This document shows, piece by piece, positions 51,654 to 63,585 of a stretch of 64,000 nucleotides of DNA. The position numbers and the translations under genes were made by a program. Source of the stretch: Deltaproteobacteria bacterium (lineage in GTDB: Bacteria > Desulfobacterota > Binatia > Binatales > Binataceae); NCBI GenBank assembly GCA_021780755.1, contig JAJXYF010000029.1, positions 124,001 through 188,000 of the forward strand, written 5' to 3'. Below the pieces are notes generated by a model that had not been told where the DNA came from, did not search any database, and saw only the letters and a list, made by a program, of their open reading frames with translations. Every line of letters starts with the position of its first letter. Position 1 is the first letter of the stretch.

Positions 51654-52424
51654 TTACGCGGTGGTCCATCCGCCGTTGGGGCTGATTACCTGGCCGATCA
51701 TGAATTTCGCATCGTCGGAAGCCAGGTAGAGGGCGGCGGCGGCGATATCGCGCGGCTCACCGAAGCGTCCGATCGGCGTGTTGCTGATTACCCATTCGCG
51801 CGCCTCAGCCGTCATCGGCGCCGTCATCGGCGTGTCGATGAAGCCGGGCGCGATCGCGTTGACGACGACGCCGAACTTCGCGACTTCGAGCGCGACCGAT
51901 TTGGTGAATCCGATAATTCCCGCCTTGGCGGCGCAGTAATTCGATACGAACGGCAGCCCAGCGGTCCCCGCGATCGAGCCTTGGTTGATGATGTGACCGG
52001 CCCCCTTCGGGATCATCACCTTGAGCGCCTCGCGCGTGCAGTAGAACGTCGCATCGAGGTGCGTCGCGATCATCTTGTGCCAATCGTCGTCGGTAAGATC
52101 GATCGTGCCGAGCAACTCGACCTCGCCGCCGGTTTCGCGCGTGCGCCCGATGCCGGCGTTGTTCACCAGCACATCGATGGTGCCGAAGGCCGCGAGAAAC
52201 TCGGCGAACATCTTTTTCACCGCCGCACTATTCGACACGTCCGCGACGAAGGGCCGCGCGACCCCGCCCGCCCGCGTGATTTCAGTCGCCACGTTCTGCG
52301 CCGATTCCGGACGAACGTCGTTGACGCCAACCGTCGCACCCTCGCTCGCAAAGAGCAGACCCATCTCGCGCCCGAGTCCCGAACCACCCCCGGTTACCAA
52401 CACAATCTTGTCCTTCAACCGCAT
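51654..52424 (-). CDS. short-chain dehydrogenase/reductase (second)
   Basis: The 256-residue SDR has VLVTGGGSGLGREMGLLF, NNAG, the catalytic Ser in NQGSIAGTAG and Y-x-x-x-K in NYCAAKAG, and a GFIDTPMTAP loop. It is a classical SDR of the 3-oxoacyl-reductase or glucose-dehydrogenase-like type; the substrate is unknown. The ATG at 52424 has GAGGAG eight bases upstream. It is 44 bp upstream of the EthD-like gene. Confidence 0.88.
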   Translation of the reverse strand: MRLKDKIVLVTGGGSGLGREMGLLFASEGATVGVNDVRPESAQNVATEITRAGGVARPFVADVSNSAAVKKMFAEFLAAFGTIDVLVNNAGIGRTRETGGEVELLGTIDLTDDDWHKMIATHLDATFYCTREALKVMIPKGAGHIINQGSIAGTAGLPFVSNYCAAKAGIIGFTKSVALEVAKFGVVVNAIAPGFIDTPMTAPMTAEAREWVISNTPIGRFGEPRDIAAAALYLASDDAKFMIGQVISPNGGWTTA

Positions 52425-52483
52425 CAAATTTTCTCCTCGCGCCGTGACTTTGGACGATGCACGCCGTCACGCAATCGCGATCG

Positions 52484-52858
52484 TTACTGGCCCGTGCCTT
52501 TAGCCTTGGCCTCTTTGAGCTGACGCTTCCAATCCAGCCGCCGCGCTTCCGCGCCCGCCGCTTCAGCTTCCTTTATCATCCCCTTCTTCTGGTAGAACAT
52601 GCTCAGGTTGGTGAACCCCAAAAGGTCTTCGGGCTCCACCTCGACGTAGCGTTTGGTCACTTCGATGGCAGCGTCGAGGTCCCCCTTGGACTGATGGCAC
52701 ATCGCGAGGCCGGTGAACGCGTCACCGCACTTGGGGTCGATTTCGAGCGCCCTGGTGTACAGCGCAATCGCTTCCTCATAATTGCCGTCGGCGTACTGAT
52801 CGACCGCCTCGTCGCACAAATCTTCGACCTGCGCCGTTACTTCGTCATTGTCGGGCAT
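52484..52858 (-). CDS. small TPR-repeat protein
   Basis: The 124-residue acidic protein has two to three tetratricopeptide repeats, with the A-x-x-x-Y-x-x-A-L-x-x-x-P consensus at AIALYTRALEIDPKCGDAF and LDAAIEVTKRYVEVEPEDLLGF. It has no signal peptide. It likely mediates protein contacts. It is divergent from the leader ORF and SufT-like gene. Confidence 0.8.
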   Translation of the reverse strand: MPDNDEVTAQVEDLCDEAVDQYADGNYEEAIALYTRALEIDPKCGDAFTGLAMCHQSKGDLDAAIEVTKRYVEVEPEDLLGFTNLSMFYQKKGMIKEAEAAGAEARRLDWKRQLKEAKAKGTGQ

Positions 52859-52881
52859 ACCAATCCTCCCGCACGTGCCGG

Positions 52882-52910
52882 TTCTGAGACCCGGTGTTTA
52901 TCTATATACT
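52882..52910 (+). promoter_or_regulatory. candidate promoter for the leader ORF and SufT-like gene
   Basis: TTCTGA and TATACT (five of six matches) are 17 bases apart in the divergent region. The AT-rich stretch TATCTATATACTAAAG may also serve the minus-strand TPR gene. Transcription would start near 52917, just before the leader ORF's SD. Confidence 0.45.
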
Positions 52911-52935
52911 AAAGGCGCGCGACGAGGAGAAATTG

Positions 52936-52983
52936 ATGCGCGTGCGGGCGAGACTTCGCCCCGAATCGCATCCGCAATGCTAA
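52936..52983 (+). CDS. 15-codon leader ORF overlapping the SufT-like start
   Basis: ATG at 52936 with GAGGAG six bases upstream opens MRVRARLRPESHPQC, ending in TAA at 52981-52983, which overlaps the ATG of the SufT-like gene (52977) in the ATGCTAA context. The downstream gene has no SD. The peptide is Arg-rich and ends in Cys. This layout points to translational coupling and perhaps sensing, but no regulated element is proven. Confidence 0.5.
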   Translation: MRVRARLRPESHPQC

Positions 52984-53279
52984 CCGAAGCGGAAATCTAC
53001 GAAGTTCTCGGCGAGTGCTTCGATCCGGAAATCCCGGTCAACATCGTTGACCTCGGACTCATCTACGGAGTCGCGCTCGACGGCGATACGGTCAACATCC
53101 GGATGACGCTGACGACGCGCGGATGCTCGATGGGCGACCTGATCGCGACCGAAATCGAGGAGAAGCTGCTCGGCCTTCCCGACTGCAATCGCGCGATCGT
53201 CGAACTCGTGTGGGAACCCGCATGGACGCCGCGGCGCATGAGCGAGGCGGCGCGCAAGCAACTCAAGCTCGAAGACTGA
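52977..53279 (+). CDS. DUF59/MIP18 (SufT-like) iron-sulfur assembly protein
   Basis: The 100-residue protein is a stand-alone MIP18/DUF59 domain: CFDPEIPVNIVDLGLIYGVALDGDTVNIRMTLTT with the conserved D-P-E and a TRGCSMG loop whose cysteine is the key residue of SufT-type proteins. It also has VELVWEPAWTPRRMSEAAR. Such proteins help deliver Fe-S clusters. The ATG at 52977 lacks an SD and overlaps a leader ORF; upstream in-frame codons give no better start. Confidence 0.88.
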   Translation: MLTEAEIYEVLGECFDPEIPVNIVDLGLIYGVALDGDTVNIRMTLTTRGCSMGDLIATEIEEKLLGLPDCNRAIVELVWEPAWTPRRMSEAARKQLKLED

Positions 53280-53323
53280 ACCCCGATCGCTTAAGCATTC
53301 GAGGCGGACGCGATCCGCCGCGA

Positions 53324-54931
53324 TCACGGATCGAAGAGCACACCCGGGTTGAGAATCCCCTTGGGATCGAGCGTGCGCTTGACCGCCCTCAACGCCGACG
53401 CGAATCCGTCCGGACGCTGGCGATCGTACCACGGGCGATGATCGCGGCCGACCGAATGATGATGCGTGATGGTGCCGCCGAGGCGGTTGAGCTTGTCCGA
53501 CACCGCCCGCTTGATCTCGTCCCATTGCTCGAGTTGCGAGCCGCGCTTGCCGGGCGCAAGGATCGTATAGTACGGCGCCGGCCCGTCGGGATACGCGTGG
53601 GTGAAGCGCACCGTGACGGTCCCCTTGCCGCAAACGCGAGTAACGGCGTCGCGCGCCGTCGCCATCACCTGCGCATTGAACTCGGCAAAGCGATCCCAGG
53701 TGATCGCGGTCTCGAAGGTCTCGCTCACCATCCCCATCGCGACCACCGTATCGCGCAGGTAGGGCGCGTTGAGGAATGCGTTGCGCCACGCGCCGGCCGC
53801 GCCTTCGTGCGTCGCTTCGGCATCGGTGCGCGTTTTCGTGGCTTCTGCGGGAATTTTTCCGCCGAAGTCGGCGCAGCATTCGAGCGCGCGCTTCATCCAG
53901 GGCTCCAGCGGATGATCGGCGGACTCGAACGCCAGCACCATGACGGCGGCCTCGCCCTGGTTCGCGCCGGCGTTGGCCGCCTCGCCCGGATCGAGCAGGC
54001 GACAATTCGCCGGATAGAGTCCCGCTTGCGAAATCGCGCGGACAGCCTTCGCCCCGGCCTCGAAATCGGGAAATGAGATCGACGCGCCGGCGCGGAAGGT
54101 CGGCCGATCCTGCAAGCGCATCCAGGCCTCCGTGATGATTCCGAGCGTGCCCTCCGAGCCGATGAACATGCGGTCGGGGCTGGGACCGGCGCCCGAACCG
54201 GGCAGTCGAAACGATTCGATTATCCCGCTTGGCGTTACCACCCGCACCGATTCCACGAAGTCGTCTATATGGGTGTAGAGCGTCGCGAAGTGACCGCCGG
54301 AGCGCGTCGCGATCCATCCGCCGAGCGACGAAAATTCAAATGATTGCGGATAATGCCGCAGCGTGTAGCCGTGCGGACGCAGTTGATCCTCCATCGCGGG
54401 GCCGAGCACGCCGCCCTGGATGCGCGCCGCGCGCGACTCCCGATCGATTTCGACTACCTTGTCGAGCCGGCCGAGATCGATCGACACCGCGCCGCGATAG
54501 TCGCCGCTCGATGGCGGCTCGACCCCGCCAGCCACGCTCGATCCGCCGCCATAGGGCGACACCGCAATTCTCTCCGCGTCGCACCATTCGAGCACGCGGA
54601 CCAGTTCCTGTTCGTCGCGCGGAAAGGCGACCACGTCGAATGGATTCGGGTAGTCGCGGCGAAAGGCACGCACGATATCGCGGAAACTCTTGCCGTAACT
54701 ATGCCCCGCGCGGTCGTAGGTGCTCGACGAACAAATCGACGCGATCGCGGTCGGCGGCGTCACTCGCGGCGCGCGCAGTTTCAACTCGGCCTCCGTCGGC
54801 GACGGCGCGATCTCGAAGCTGTCGAGGCCGAAGCGCTTCGCCATCCGCTCGGCCATGTGTCGCTGCTGGGTCGGATTCGGCCCTTGATCCTCGTAGCCCC
54901 AACCCCAGAATTTGCGCCTGCGCTCCGTCAT
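53324..54931 (-). CDS. FAD-binding oxidase of the alkyl-DHAP synthase (AGPS) type
   Basis: The 535-residue protein has the N-terminal RRRKFWGWGYEDQGPN segment seen in AGPS proteins, the FAD motif SPYGGGSSVAGGVEPP with a C-terminal half containing GSEGTLGIITEAW, and the active-site triple histidine ITHHHSVGRDHRPWY. These features are those of alkyldihydroxyacetonephosphate synthase rather than D-lactate dehydrogenases, which lack the HHH motif. AGPS makes ether bonds in plasmalogen-type lipids. The ATG at 54931 has AGGAG eight bases upstream. No acyl-DHAP partner is in the window. Confidence 0.82.
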   Translation of the reverse strand: MTERRRKFWGWGYEDQGPNPTQQRHMAERMAKRFGLDSFEIAPSPTEAELKLRAPRVTPPTAIASICSSSTYDRAGHSYGKSFRDIVRAFRRDYPNPFDVVAFPRDEQELVRVLEWCDAERIAVSPYGGGSSVAGGVEPPSSGDYRGAVSIDLGRLDKVVEIDRESRAARIQGGVLGPAMEDQLRPHGYTLRHYPQSFEFSSLGGWIATRSGGHFATLYTHIDDFVESVRVVTPSGIIESFRLPGSGAGPSPDRMFIGSEGTLGIITEAWMRLQDRPTFRAGASISFPDFEAGAKAVRAISQAGLYPANCRLLDPGEAANAGANQGEAAVMVLAFESADHPLEPWMKRALECCADFGGKIPAEATKTRTDAEATHEGAAGAWRNAFLNAPYLRDTVVAMGMVSETFETAITWDRFAEFNAQVMATARDAVTRVCGKGTVTVRFTHAYPDGPAPYYTILAPGKRGSQLEQWDEIKRAVSDKLNRLGGTITHHHSVGRDHRPWYDRQRPDGFASALRAVKRTLDPKGILNPGVLFDP

Positions 54932-55143
54932 CGTCGTCACTCCTGTAGCGGCAAACTTCCATCCACACGATATCGGCGCAATTGTGCTCCGCGTGGACGG
55001 CATCCGGCAAGGCGCGTCGCGATCTCGGCGAACGGTCGTGAACCTCGCAATGCGGCACCGAAATTTTGACTAATCTTGCCTATCCGTGCGCCACGCCGTA
55101 TTTCTGTGCTTTGGCGCAAGAGCATTCAACAGGAGCATTCGCG

Positions 55144-56025
55144 ATGAGCGACGCGACAATTTCTGCCGTCGATCCGAACCCACGCAAGCGCATAAAGGTC
55201 GATGGCGTCGAGATGGCATACGTGGACGTCGGCAGCGGCGATCCGATCGTCTTGCTGCACGGCAATCCGACTTCGTCATATCTGTGGCGCAACGTGATTC
55301 CGCACTTGAGCGGACTCGGCCGCTGCCTCGCGCCGGACCTGGTCGGGATGGGCGAGTCCGGCCGCATCCCCGACGGCTCCTATCGCTTCGTCGATCACGC
55401 GCGCTATCTCGACGGCTGGTTCGAGGCGCTCGGGCTCAAAAGCAACCTCACGCTGGTCATCCACGACTGGGGTTCGGCGCTCGGGTTTCACTGGGCGCGG
55501 CGCAATCCCGCCAGCGTCAAGGCTATCGCCTATATGGAAGCGATCGTGCGGCCGGTCGGTCTCGCCGAATGGCCCGAGGCGGCGCGCAAGGTCTTTGTCG
55601 GGATGCGCAGTGCGGCGGGCGAAGAGATGGTGCTGAAGAACAACGTCTTCATCGAGCGCATCCTGCCGGGGAGCATTTTGCGCAAGCTCAACGACGCCGA
55701 GATGACGGCTTATCGCAAGCCTTATCTCGAGCCCGGCGAATCGCGCCGCCCGATGCTCACGTGGCCGCGTCAGATTCCGATCGACGGCGAGCCAGCCGAC
55801 GTCACCGCGATCGTCAATGCATACGGCGAGTGGCTGAGCGGGAGTCCGCTGCCAAAACTCTTCGTCAACGCCGAGCCCGGCGCGATCCTGATCGGCCCGC
55901 AGCGCGAGTATTGCCGCCAATGGCCCAATCAGCGCGAGGTGACCGTCAGAGGCTCGCACTTTATTCAGGAAGATTCACCGCATGAAATCGGCGCCGCCGT
56001 CGCCGGATGGCTCCGCGCGCTGTAG
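55144..56025 (+). CDS. haloalkane dehalogenase (LinB-like)
   Basis: The 293-residue alpha/beta hydrolase fits haloalkane dehalogenase: Asn41 in HGNPTSSYLWRN and Trp109 in VIHDWGSALGFHWA (halide-binding pair), nucleophile Asp108, catalytic acid Glu132 in AYMEAIVRP, and His272 in RGSHFIQEDSP. These positions equal those of LinB (Asp108, Glu132, His272, Trp109), though the cap region differs. No signal peptide. The ATG at 55144 has AGGAG eight bases upstream. It would convert haloalkanes to alcohols. A palindromic repeat lies after it. Confidence 0.87.
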   Translation: MSDATISAVDPNPRKRIKVDGVEMAYVDVGSGDPIVLLHGNPTSSYLWRNVIPHLSGLGRCLAPDLVGMGESGRIPDGSYRFVDHARYLDGWFEALGLKSNLTLVIHDWGSALGFHWARRNPASVKAIAYMEAIVRPVGLAEWPEAARKVFVGMRSAAGEEMVLKNNVFIERILPGSILRKLNDAEMTAYRKPYLEPGESRRPMLTWPRQIPIDGEPADVTAIVNAYGEWLSGSPLPKLFVNAEPGAILIGPQREYCRQWPNQREVTVRGSHFIQEDSPHEIGAAVAGWLRAL

Positions 56026-56045
56026 CCGCGCGACGATTTCTTAAC

Positions 56046-56092
56046 CCCCCTCCTTGTCCAGGGAGAGGGCAAGCTCGCGCAGTGAGCGCGAG
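56046..56092 (+). repeat. REP-like palindromic unit after the dehalogenase
   Basis: CCCTCCTTGTCCAGGGAGAGGG and CTCGCGC-AGTGA-GCGCGAG (56074-56092, perfect 7-bp stem) form paired hairpins between the dehalogenase stop and the crotonase gene. The pattern resembles the proteobacterial CCCTCTCC...GGGAGAGGG...GAGTGAGG elements. It may end the dehalogenase transcript. Confidence 0.5.
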
Positions 56093-56120
56093 TGAGGACA
56101 TTCCACGGAGTGAATTGGTA

Positions 56121-56915
56121 ATGGCGAATTATTCGTGTCTCAATTTCGAATTGCGCGAGCAGGTCGCGCATATCACGCTCAACCGTCCCGAGGCCGCTAA
56201 CGCGCTCAATCTCCCTCTGGCCCAGGAGCTTGAAGAGGTTTCGCTGCGTTGCAACGAGGGCGCTGACGTACGGGCGGTGCTGCTGACGGGCGCCGGAAAG
56301 CTCTTTTGCGCGGGCGGCGATCTGAAGTCCTTTGCCGCGCAAACCCCGGCGGAACTCCCCGCGCATTTGAAGCGCGTGACGCTCTATTTGCATACCGCGA
56401 TGAGCCGTTTTGCGCGGATGCGCGCACCGCTGGTGATCGCGGTCAACGGCAGCGCCGGCGGCGCCGGCCTCAGCCTGATTTGCGCCGGCGATATCGTGAT
56501 CGCGGCCGAGTCCGCGCGCTTCACCATGTCCTACACCCGCATCGGCCTGACCCCCGACGGCTCCTCGACCTACTACCTGCCGCGCATCGTCGGCTTGCGC
56601 CACGCGATGGATCTCGCGATGACCAATCGCGCGTTGACGGCGCGCGAGGCCGAAGCGATGGGCATCGTCACCCGCGTCGCGCCCGACGGCGAGGTGATGG
56701 CGTCCGCCGAAAAGCTCGCGGCCGAACTCGCGGCCGGAGCGACCACCGCGCTCGGCGGGGTCAAGCGGCTGCTTTACGCGTCCAGCCAGAACACGCTGAG
56801 CGAACAGATGGAACTGGAGACCGAATTGATCGCCGAATGCGCGCGCACGGCCGACGCGCAGGAGGGCATGGCGGCCTTTCTCAGCAAGCGCCCGCCCAAA
56901 TTCAGCGGCAAGTGA
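56121..56915 (+). CDS. enoyl-CoA hydratase/isomerase family protein
   Basis: The 264-residue crotonase has LRVQEQVAHITLNRPEAANALN-like N-terminus (read FELREQVAHITLNRP), oxyanion segment LFCAGGDLKSFAAQ, and NGSAGGAGLSLICAGDIVIAAESARF. The usual catalytic Glu of the second motif is replaced: it reads RIGLTPDGSSTYYLP, with the Glu-positions as Asp or absent. It may be an isomerase or thioesterase-like variant. It follows the dehalogenase by about 95 bp. Confidence 0.85.
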   Translation: MANYSCLNFELREQVAHITLNRPEAANALNLPLAQELEEVSLRCNEGADVRAVLLTGAGKLFCAGGDLKSFAAQTPAELPAHLKRVTLYLHTAMSRFARMRAPLVIAVNGSAGGAGLSLICAGDIVIAAESARFTMSYTRIGLTPDGSSTYYLPRIVGLRHAMDLAMTNRALTAREAEAMGIVTRVAPDGEVMASAEKLAAELAAGATTALGGVKRLLYASSQNTLSEQMELETELIAECARTADAQEGMAAFLSKRPPKFSGK

Positions 56916-57926
56916 CTAATAGCCGAGCGCGCGATCGATCACGTTGAACAGCGGCTGGCCGGCGCGAAATCGGCGCAGGTTGTCGGCGAACAATTTGCAC
57001 GCGTCGGTGTTGTAGTCGCGGCGCGCGCCCGACATGTGCGGGGTCAGGATGACGTTGTCCATGTCCCACAGCGGACTTTCCGCCTCGAGCGGTTCGCGCT
57101 CGAATACGTCGAGGCCCGCCCCCGCGATGCGTTTGTCGCGCAGCGCCGCGATTAGCGCGTTCTGATCGATTACGCTGCCGCGCCCAATGTTGACGAGGTA
57201 GGCGTGCGGGCGCATCGCGGCGATCTCTTTGGCGCCAACGAAGCCGCGCGTGTGCGGCGTCATCGGCAGCGTCACCGTCACGTAATCGCTCTCGCCCAGC
57301 AGCGCGGCGCATTCGCCCGGCCCGAACCATCGCGCCGGGAGGTGTCCGTCCGGGTCGCCGACTTCCGGTGGATTCCAACCGTTGTCCATGCGATCGGCCG
57401 GGTTACGTTTGAGCGCCAGCACCGTCATGCCGAGCGCCGCGCCGATGCGCGCCGTCTCGCGCCCGATCGATCCGTAGCCGATCACGCCCAGCGTCCTGCC
57501 GCGCAGCGAATCCGCCGTCTCCATGAACGACCCGCGCGACCATTCGTGGCGCAACTGCGAGCGCATCGTCACGTGCAGACAATGCGCGAACGCGAGCATC
57601 GAGCCGATGGTGTATTCCGCGATCGGCGTCGCGTGGATGCCACTGGCGGTGGTTACCGCGACTTCGGTGCGCTCCGCGATCATGCCCTTCAGGATGTGCT
57701 CGGCGCCCGCGCTGGTGAGCTGGACCCATTTCAATTGCGGCGAGCGGCGCACCAGTTCGTCGGGCGCGCGCAGGCCGAACAAAATGTCGCAGCCGTCGCC
57801 GGCAGCTTCAATCAGCTCCTCGCGGGTGCGCGTCGGGCGATCGACCAGTTCCGCGCCCGCGCCGGCGGCTTCCGCGATCATCGCGATCTGAGCGGGCTTG
57901 AGACCGACTGTCGAAAGAATTTTCAT
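56916..57926 (-). CDS. D-2-hydroxyacid dehydrogenase
   Basis: The 336-residue protein has the NAD-binding GRTLGVIGYGSIGRETARIGAALG, the catalytic Arg in VNIGRGSVIDQNALIAAL, Glu in GLDVFEREPLEAESPLW and His in ILTPHMSGA. It is close to glyoxylate/hydroxypyruvate-type or phosphoglycerate-type reductases. The start ATG at 57926 is family-consistent, but no SD was found; the frame to 58115 overlaps the PDZ gene's 5' end. It is convergent with the crotonase gene. Confidence 0.87.
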   Translation of the reverse strand: MKILSTVGLKPAQIAMIAEAAGAGAELVDRPTRTREELIEAAGDGCDILFGLRAPDELVRRSPQLKWVQLTSAGAEHILKGMIAERTEVAVTTASGIHATPIAEYTIGSMLAFAHCLHVTMRSQLRHEWSRGSFMETADSLRGRTLGVIGYGSIGRETARIGAALGMTVLALKRNPADRMDNGWNPPEVGDPDGHLPARWFGPGECAALLGESDYVTVTLPMTPHTRGFVGAKEIAAMRPHAYLVNIGRGSVIDQNALIAALRDKRIAGAGLDVFEREPLEAESPLWDMDNVILTPHMSGARRDYNTDACKLFADNLRRFRAGQPLFNVIDRALGY

Positions 57927-58041
57927 TGGCATCCGGCGCCGTTTCAGGATGGGCCAATTTCGCACGCGGCGCCCGCCCCCTTCAAGCGAAATGCGGTAAG
58001 CGCGGTGGCGGCCGATTGCCAATCGGTCGGCGCTCGATAAA

Positions 58042-58821
58042 ATGCGATCTTCGATGGGTCCAGGCCGAAAAGCGACGCTGCTCGCACTTACGATTGCCGC
58101 CTTCGTCGCGCGCATCGCTTGCGCATGGGCGCAGGGTGGCGTGACGCCGGTGCAACAGCAGGCATCGGCGCCGTCCGATCAGACGCTCGAGATCGCGCCG
58201 CGAATCGCCCCACCCCCTCCCCCGCCCGCCGCCGAACCCACCGCCCCAGATGAAGGCGCGGCGGGCGCCGCTGCGCAATCCAACGACGGCGCGGACGGCG
58301 CGGCGCCGCAGGCCGCAGGGTCCAATACCAGCCGTCCCTACCTCGGCATCGCGGTGCAGACGATCTATTCCAACGATCGGCCGAGCGGGCTGGTCGCAGG
58401 GCTCGAAGTCGTCAGCGTCGATCGCAACAGCCCGGCGGCAGTGGCGGGCTTGCGCGGCCGCACTGGGATGAGCTCGATCGGCGAGTCCGGCGCCACCGTC
58501 AGCTCCCTGATGCCGCCGCTCAACCTCTTCATGATGCCACTGCTCAAAAAGACCGGATCGCTCGGCCAAGGCGGCGACCTGATCGTCGCGATCGACGACC
58601 GCCGCGTGCTCAATGAGTACGACCTGCAGTCGGAACTAGAGAGCCTCAAGCCCGGCGACGTGATTTACCTTACGATTACGCGCGCGATCGCCGACGGCAC
58701 GCAGAAAACGCTCAAGGTGCCGATCAAGCTGGGCGACGCCGCCCAGGCCGCGGCAACCGCGAGCGCCGACGACGCGGTTCCGATTGCGCCTTCGACGTCA
58801 CCGGCAACCAAGCATCCCTAG
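58042..58821 (+). CDS. secreted PDZ-domain protein
   Basis: The 259-residue protein has a signal peptide (LLALTIAAFVARIACAWAQ), a Pro/Ala/Asp-rich linker (about 30-95) and a PDZ domain: SRPYLGIAVQTIYS, GLEVVSVDRNSPAAVAGLRG, and GGDLIVAIDDRRVLNEYDLQSELESLKPGDVIYLTITR (in parts). It resembles the PDZ part of HtrA/DegP without a protease domain, so it may be a periplasmic adaptor. Part of its 5' region overlaps the upstream extension of the divergent dehydrogenase. Confidence 0.78.
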   Translation: MRSSMGPGRKATLLALTIAAFVARIACAWAQGGVTPVQQQASAPSDQTLEIAPRIAPPPPPPAAEPTAPDEGAAGAAAQSNDGADGAAPQAAGSNTSRPYLGIAVQTIYSNDRPSGLVAGLEVVSVDRNSPAAVAGLRGRTGMSSIGESGATVSSLMPPLNLFMMPLLKKTGSLGQGGDLIVAIDDRRVLNEYDLQSELESLKPGDVIYLTITRAIADGTQKTLKVPIKLGDAAQAAATASADDAVPIAPSTSPATKHP

Positions 58822-58869
58822 CTCACACGCCAGTTGTGTGAATTTCGCACGCCGTTCACGCGGCAACGA

Positions 58870-58898
58870 TTCGGCGGGCGGCGCCGGTCTGCTATGAT
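58870..58898 (+). promoter_or_regulatory. candidate extended -10 promoter for mfd
   Basis: TGC-TATGAT at 58890-58898 matches the extended -10 (TGn plus five of six). A weak -35, TTCGGC, is 17 bases upstream. Transcription would start about 65 bases before the mfd GTG. Confidence 0.4.
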
Positions 58899-58969
58899 TT
58901 CAGGGTTTCCGGCGCGCCTCACGGCGATGCGCCGGTGCTGCTGTTTGGTAAGGGGTAGATATTCGACTA

Positions 58970-62551
<3,582 letters not shown>

Positions 62552-62572
62552 CCCAACGCGAAGTATCAAGCG

Positions 62573-63583
62573 ATGAAAAAGATTGCGGAAACGATACGCG
62601 CCACGACGCTGATCGTGGCCTCGGCCGCGGGGCTGATGGCGCTGCTGACCGCGGTGAACGTGCGCCCGGCCGCTGCCGAAGAGATCGACAGCGTGGTGGC
62701 GAGCGTGGACGGCGACCCGATCACGTCGCAGGACGTGAAGACGCAAGGGGCGGCCGGCTCGAGCAGTGCGGCCTCCGGCGGACTCGGCATCGGCAGCGCT
62801 CCGTCGAACGATCCCGATGTCGCGCTGAAGAACGCTATCGCCCAGCGGCTGCTCGAGCAGGAGGCCCAAAAATTCGCCTCGAAAGTTGACGATGACGAGA
62901 TCGATCGCTACATCCACAACCTCGAGCAGCAGAACCACATTACCGACGATCAGCTACGCGCGCAGCTCCGCCAGCAAAATATGAGCTACGACGACTTTCG
63001 CGCGAAAATCCGCAAACAGGTCGAAGCAATGACCATGATCGACCAGGAAGTGCGCCAGAAGATCGTCATCCCCGAAGACGAGATCGAAGTCTATTACAAA
63101 GACCATCCCGACGAATTCACCACCAGCGACGAGAAGTTCAAACTCGCGCAAATCCTGATTTCAGTTCCCGCCGGCGCGACCCCGCAGCAGCTTGACGAGT
63201 TGCGCAGCAAGGCCGACGACGTGCACAAGCTGGCGGTCAAGAAGAATGCCGACTTCGCCAGCCTCGCGCTCAAGTACTCCGACGACGATTCGAAGACCAA
63301 AGGCGGCGAGCTCGGTGAATTTTCGCCCGGCGATTTGAATGACGCGGTGCTGGCGGCGATCAAAAATTCCAGCGACGGCGAGATATCGCCGGTGGTCAAG
63401 ACCAGGTACGGCTTCCACATCGTGAAGGTCGAGCAGCATCTGCTACCGGGCCTGAAACGGCTCGACCTGGTGCGCAGCCAGATTCGCGAGAAGCTGATGA
63501 CTGATCAGGCCAAGATGGCATTCGATAAGTGGATCGAATCGGACCTGATCAAACAGCATTACGTCGAGACGTTGCAGAATTAG
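62573..63583 (+). CDS. periplasmic parvulin-type peptidyl-prolyl isomerase (SurA/PpiC-like)
   Basis: The 336-residue protein has a signal peptide (about 1-35, ending AAAEEI), a SurA_N-like chaperone segment with DDQLRAQLRQQNMSYDDFRAKIR, and a single rotamase domain: YSDDDSKTKGGELGEFSPGDL and TRYGFHIVKVEQH. SurA usually has two such domains and about 430 residues, so this is a shorter form. mfd is upstream and pdxA immediately downstream (surA-pdxA order), which supports the SurA role. Confidence 0.88.
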   Translation: MKKIAETIRATTLIVASAAGLMALLTAVNVRPAAAEEIDSVVASVDGDPITSQDVKTQGAAGSSSAASGGLGIGSAPSNDPDVALKNAIAQRLLEQEAQKFASKVDDDEIDRYIHNLEQQNHITDDQLRAQLRQQNMSYDDFRAKIRKQVEAMTMIDQEVRQKIVIPEDEIEVYYKDHPDEFTTSDEKFKLAQILISVPAGATPQQLDELRSKADDVHKLAVKKNADFASLALKYSDDDSKTKGGELGEFSPGDLNDAVLAAIKNSSDGEISPVVKTRYGFHIVKVEQHLLPGLKRLDLVRSQIREKLMTDQAKMAFDKWIESDLIKQHYVETLQN

Positions 63584-63585
63584 CC

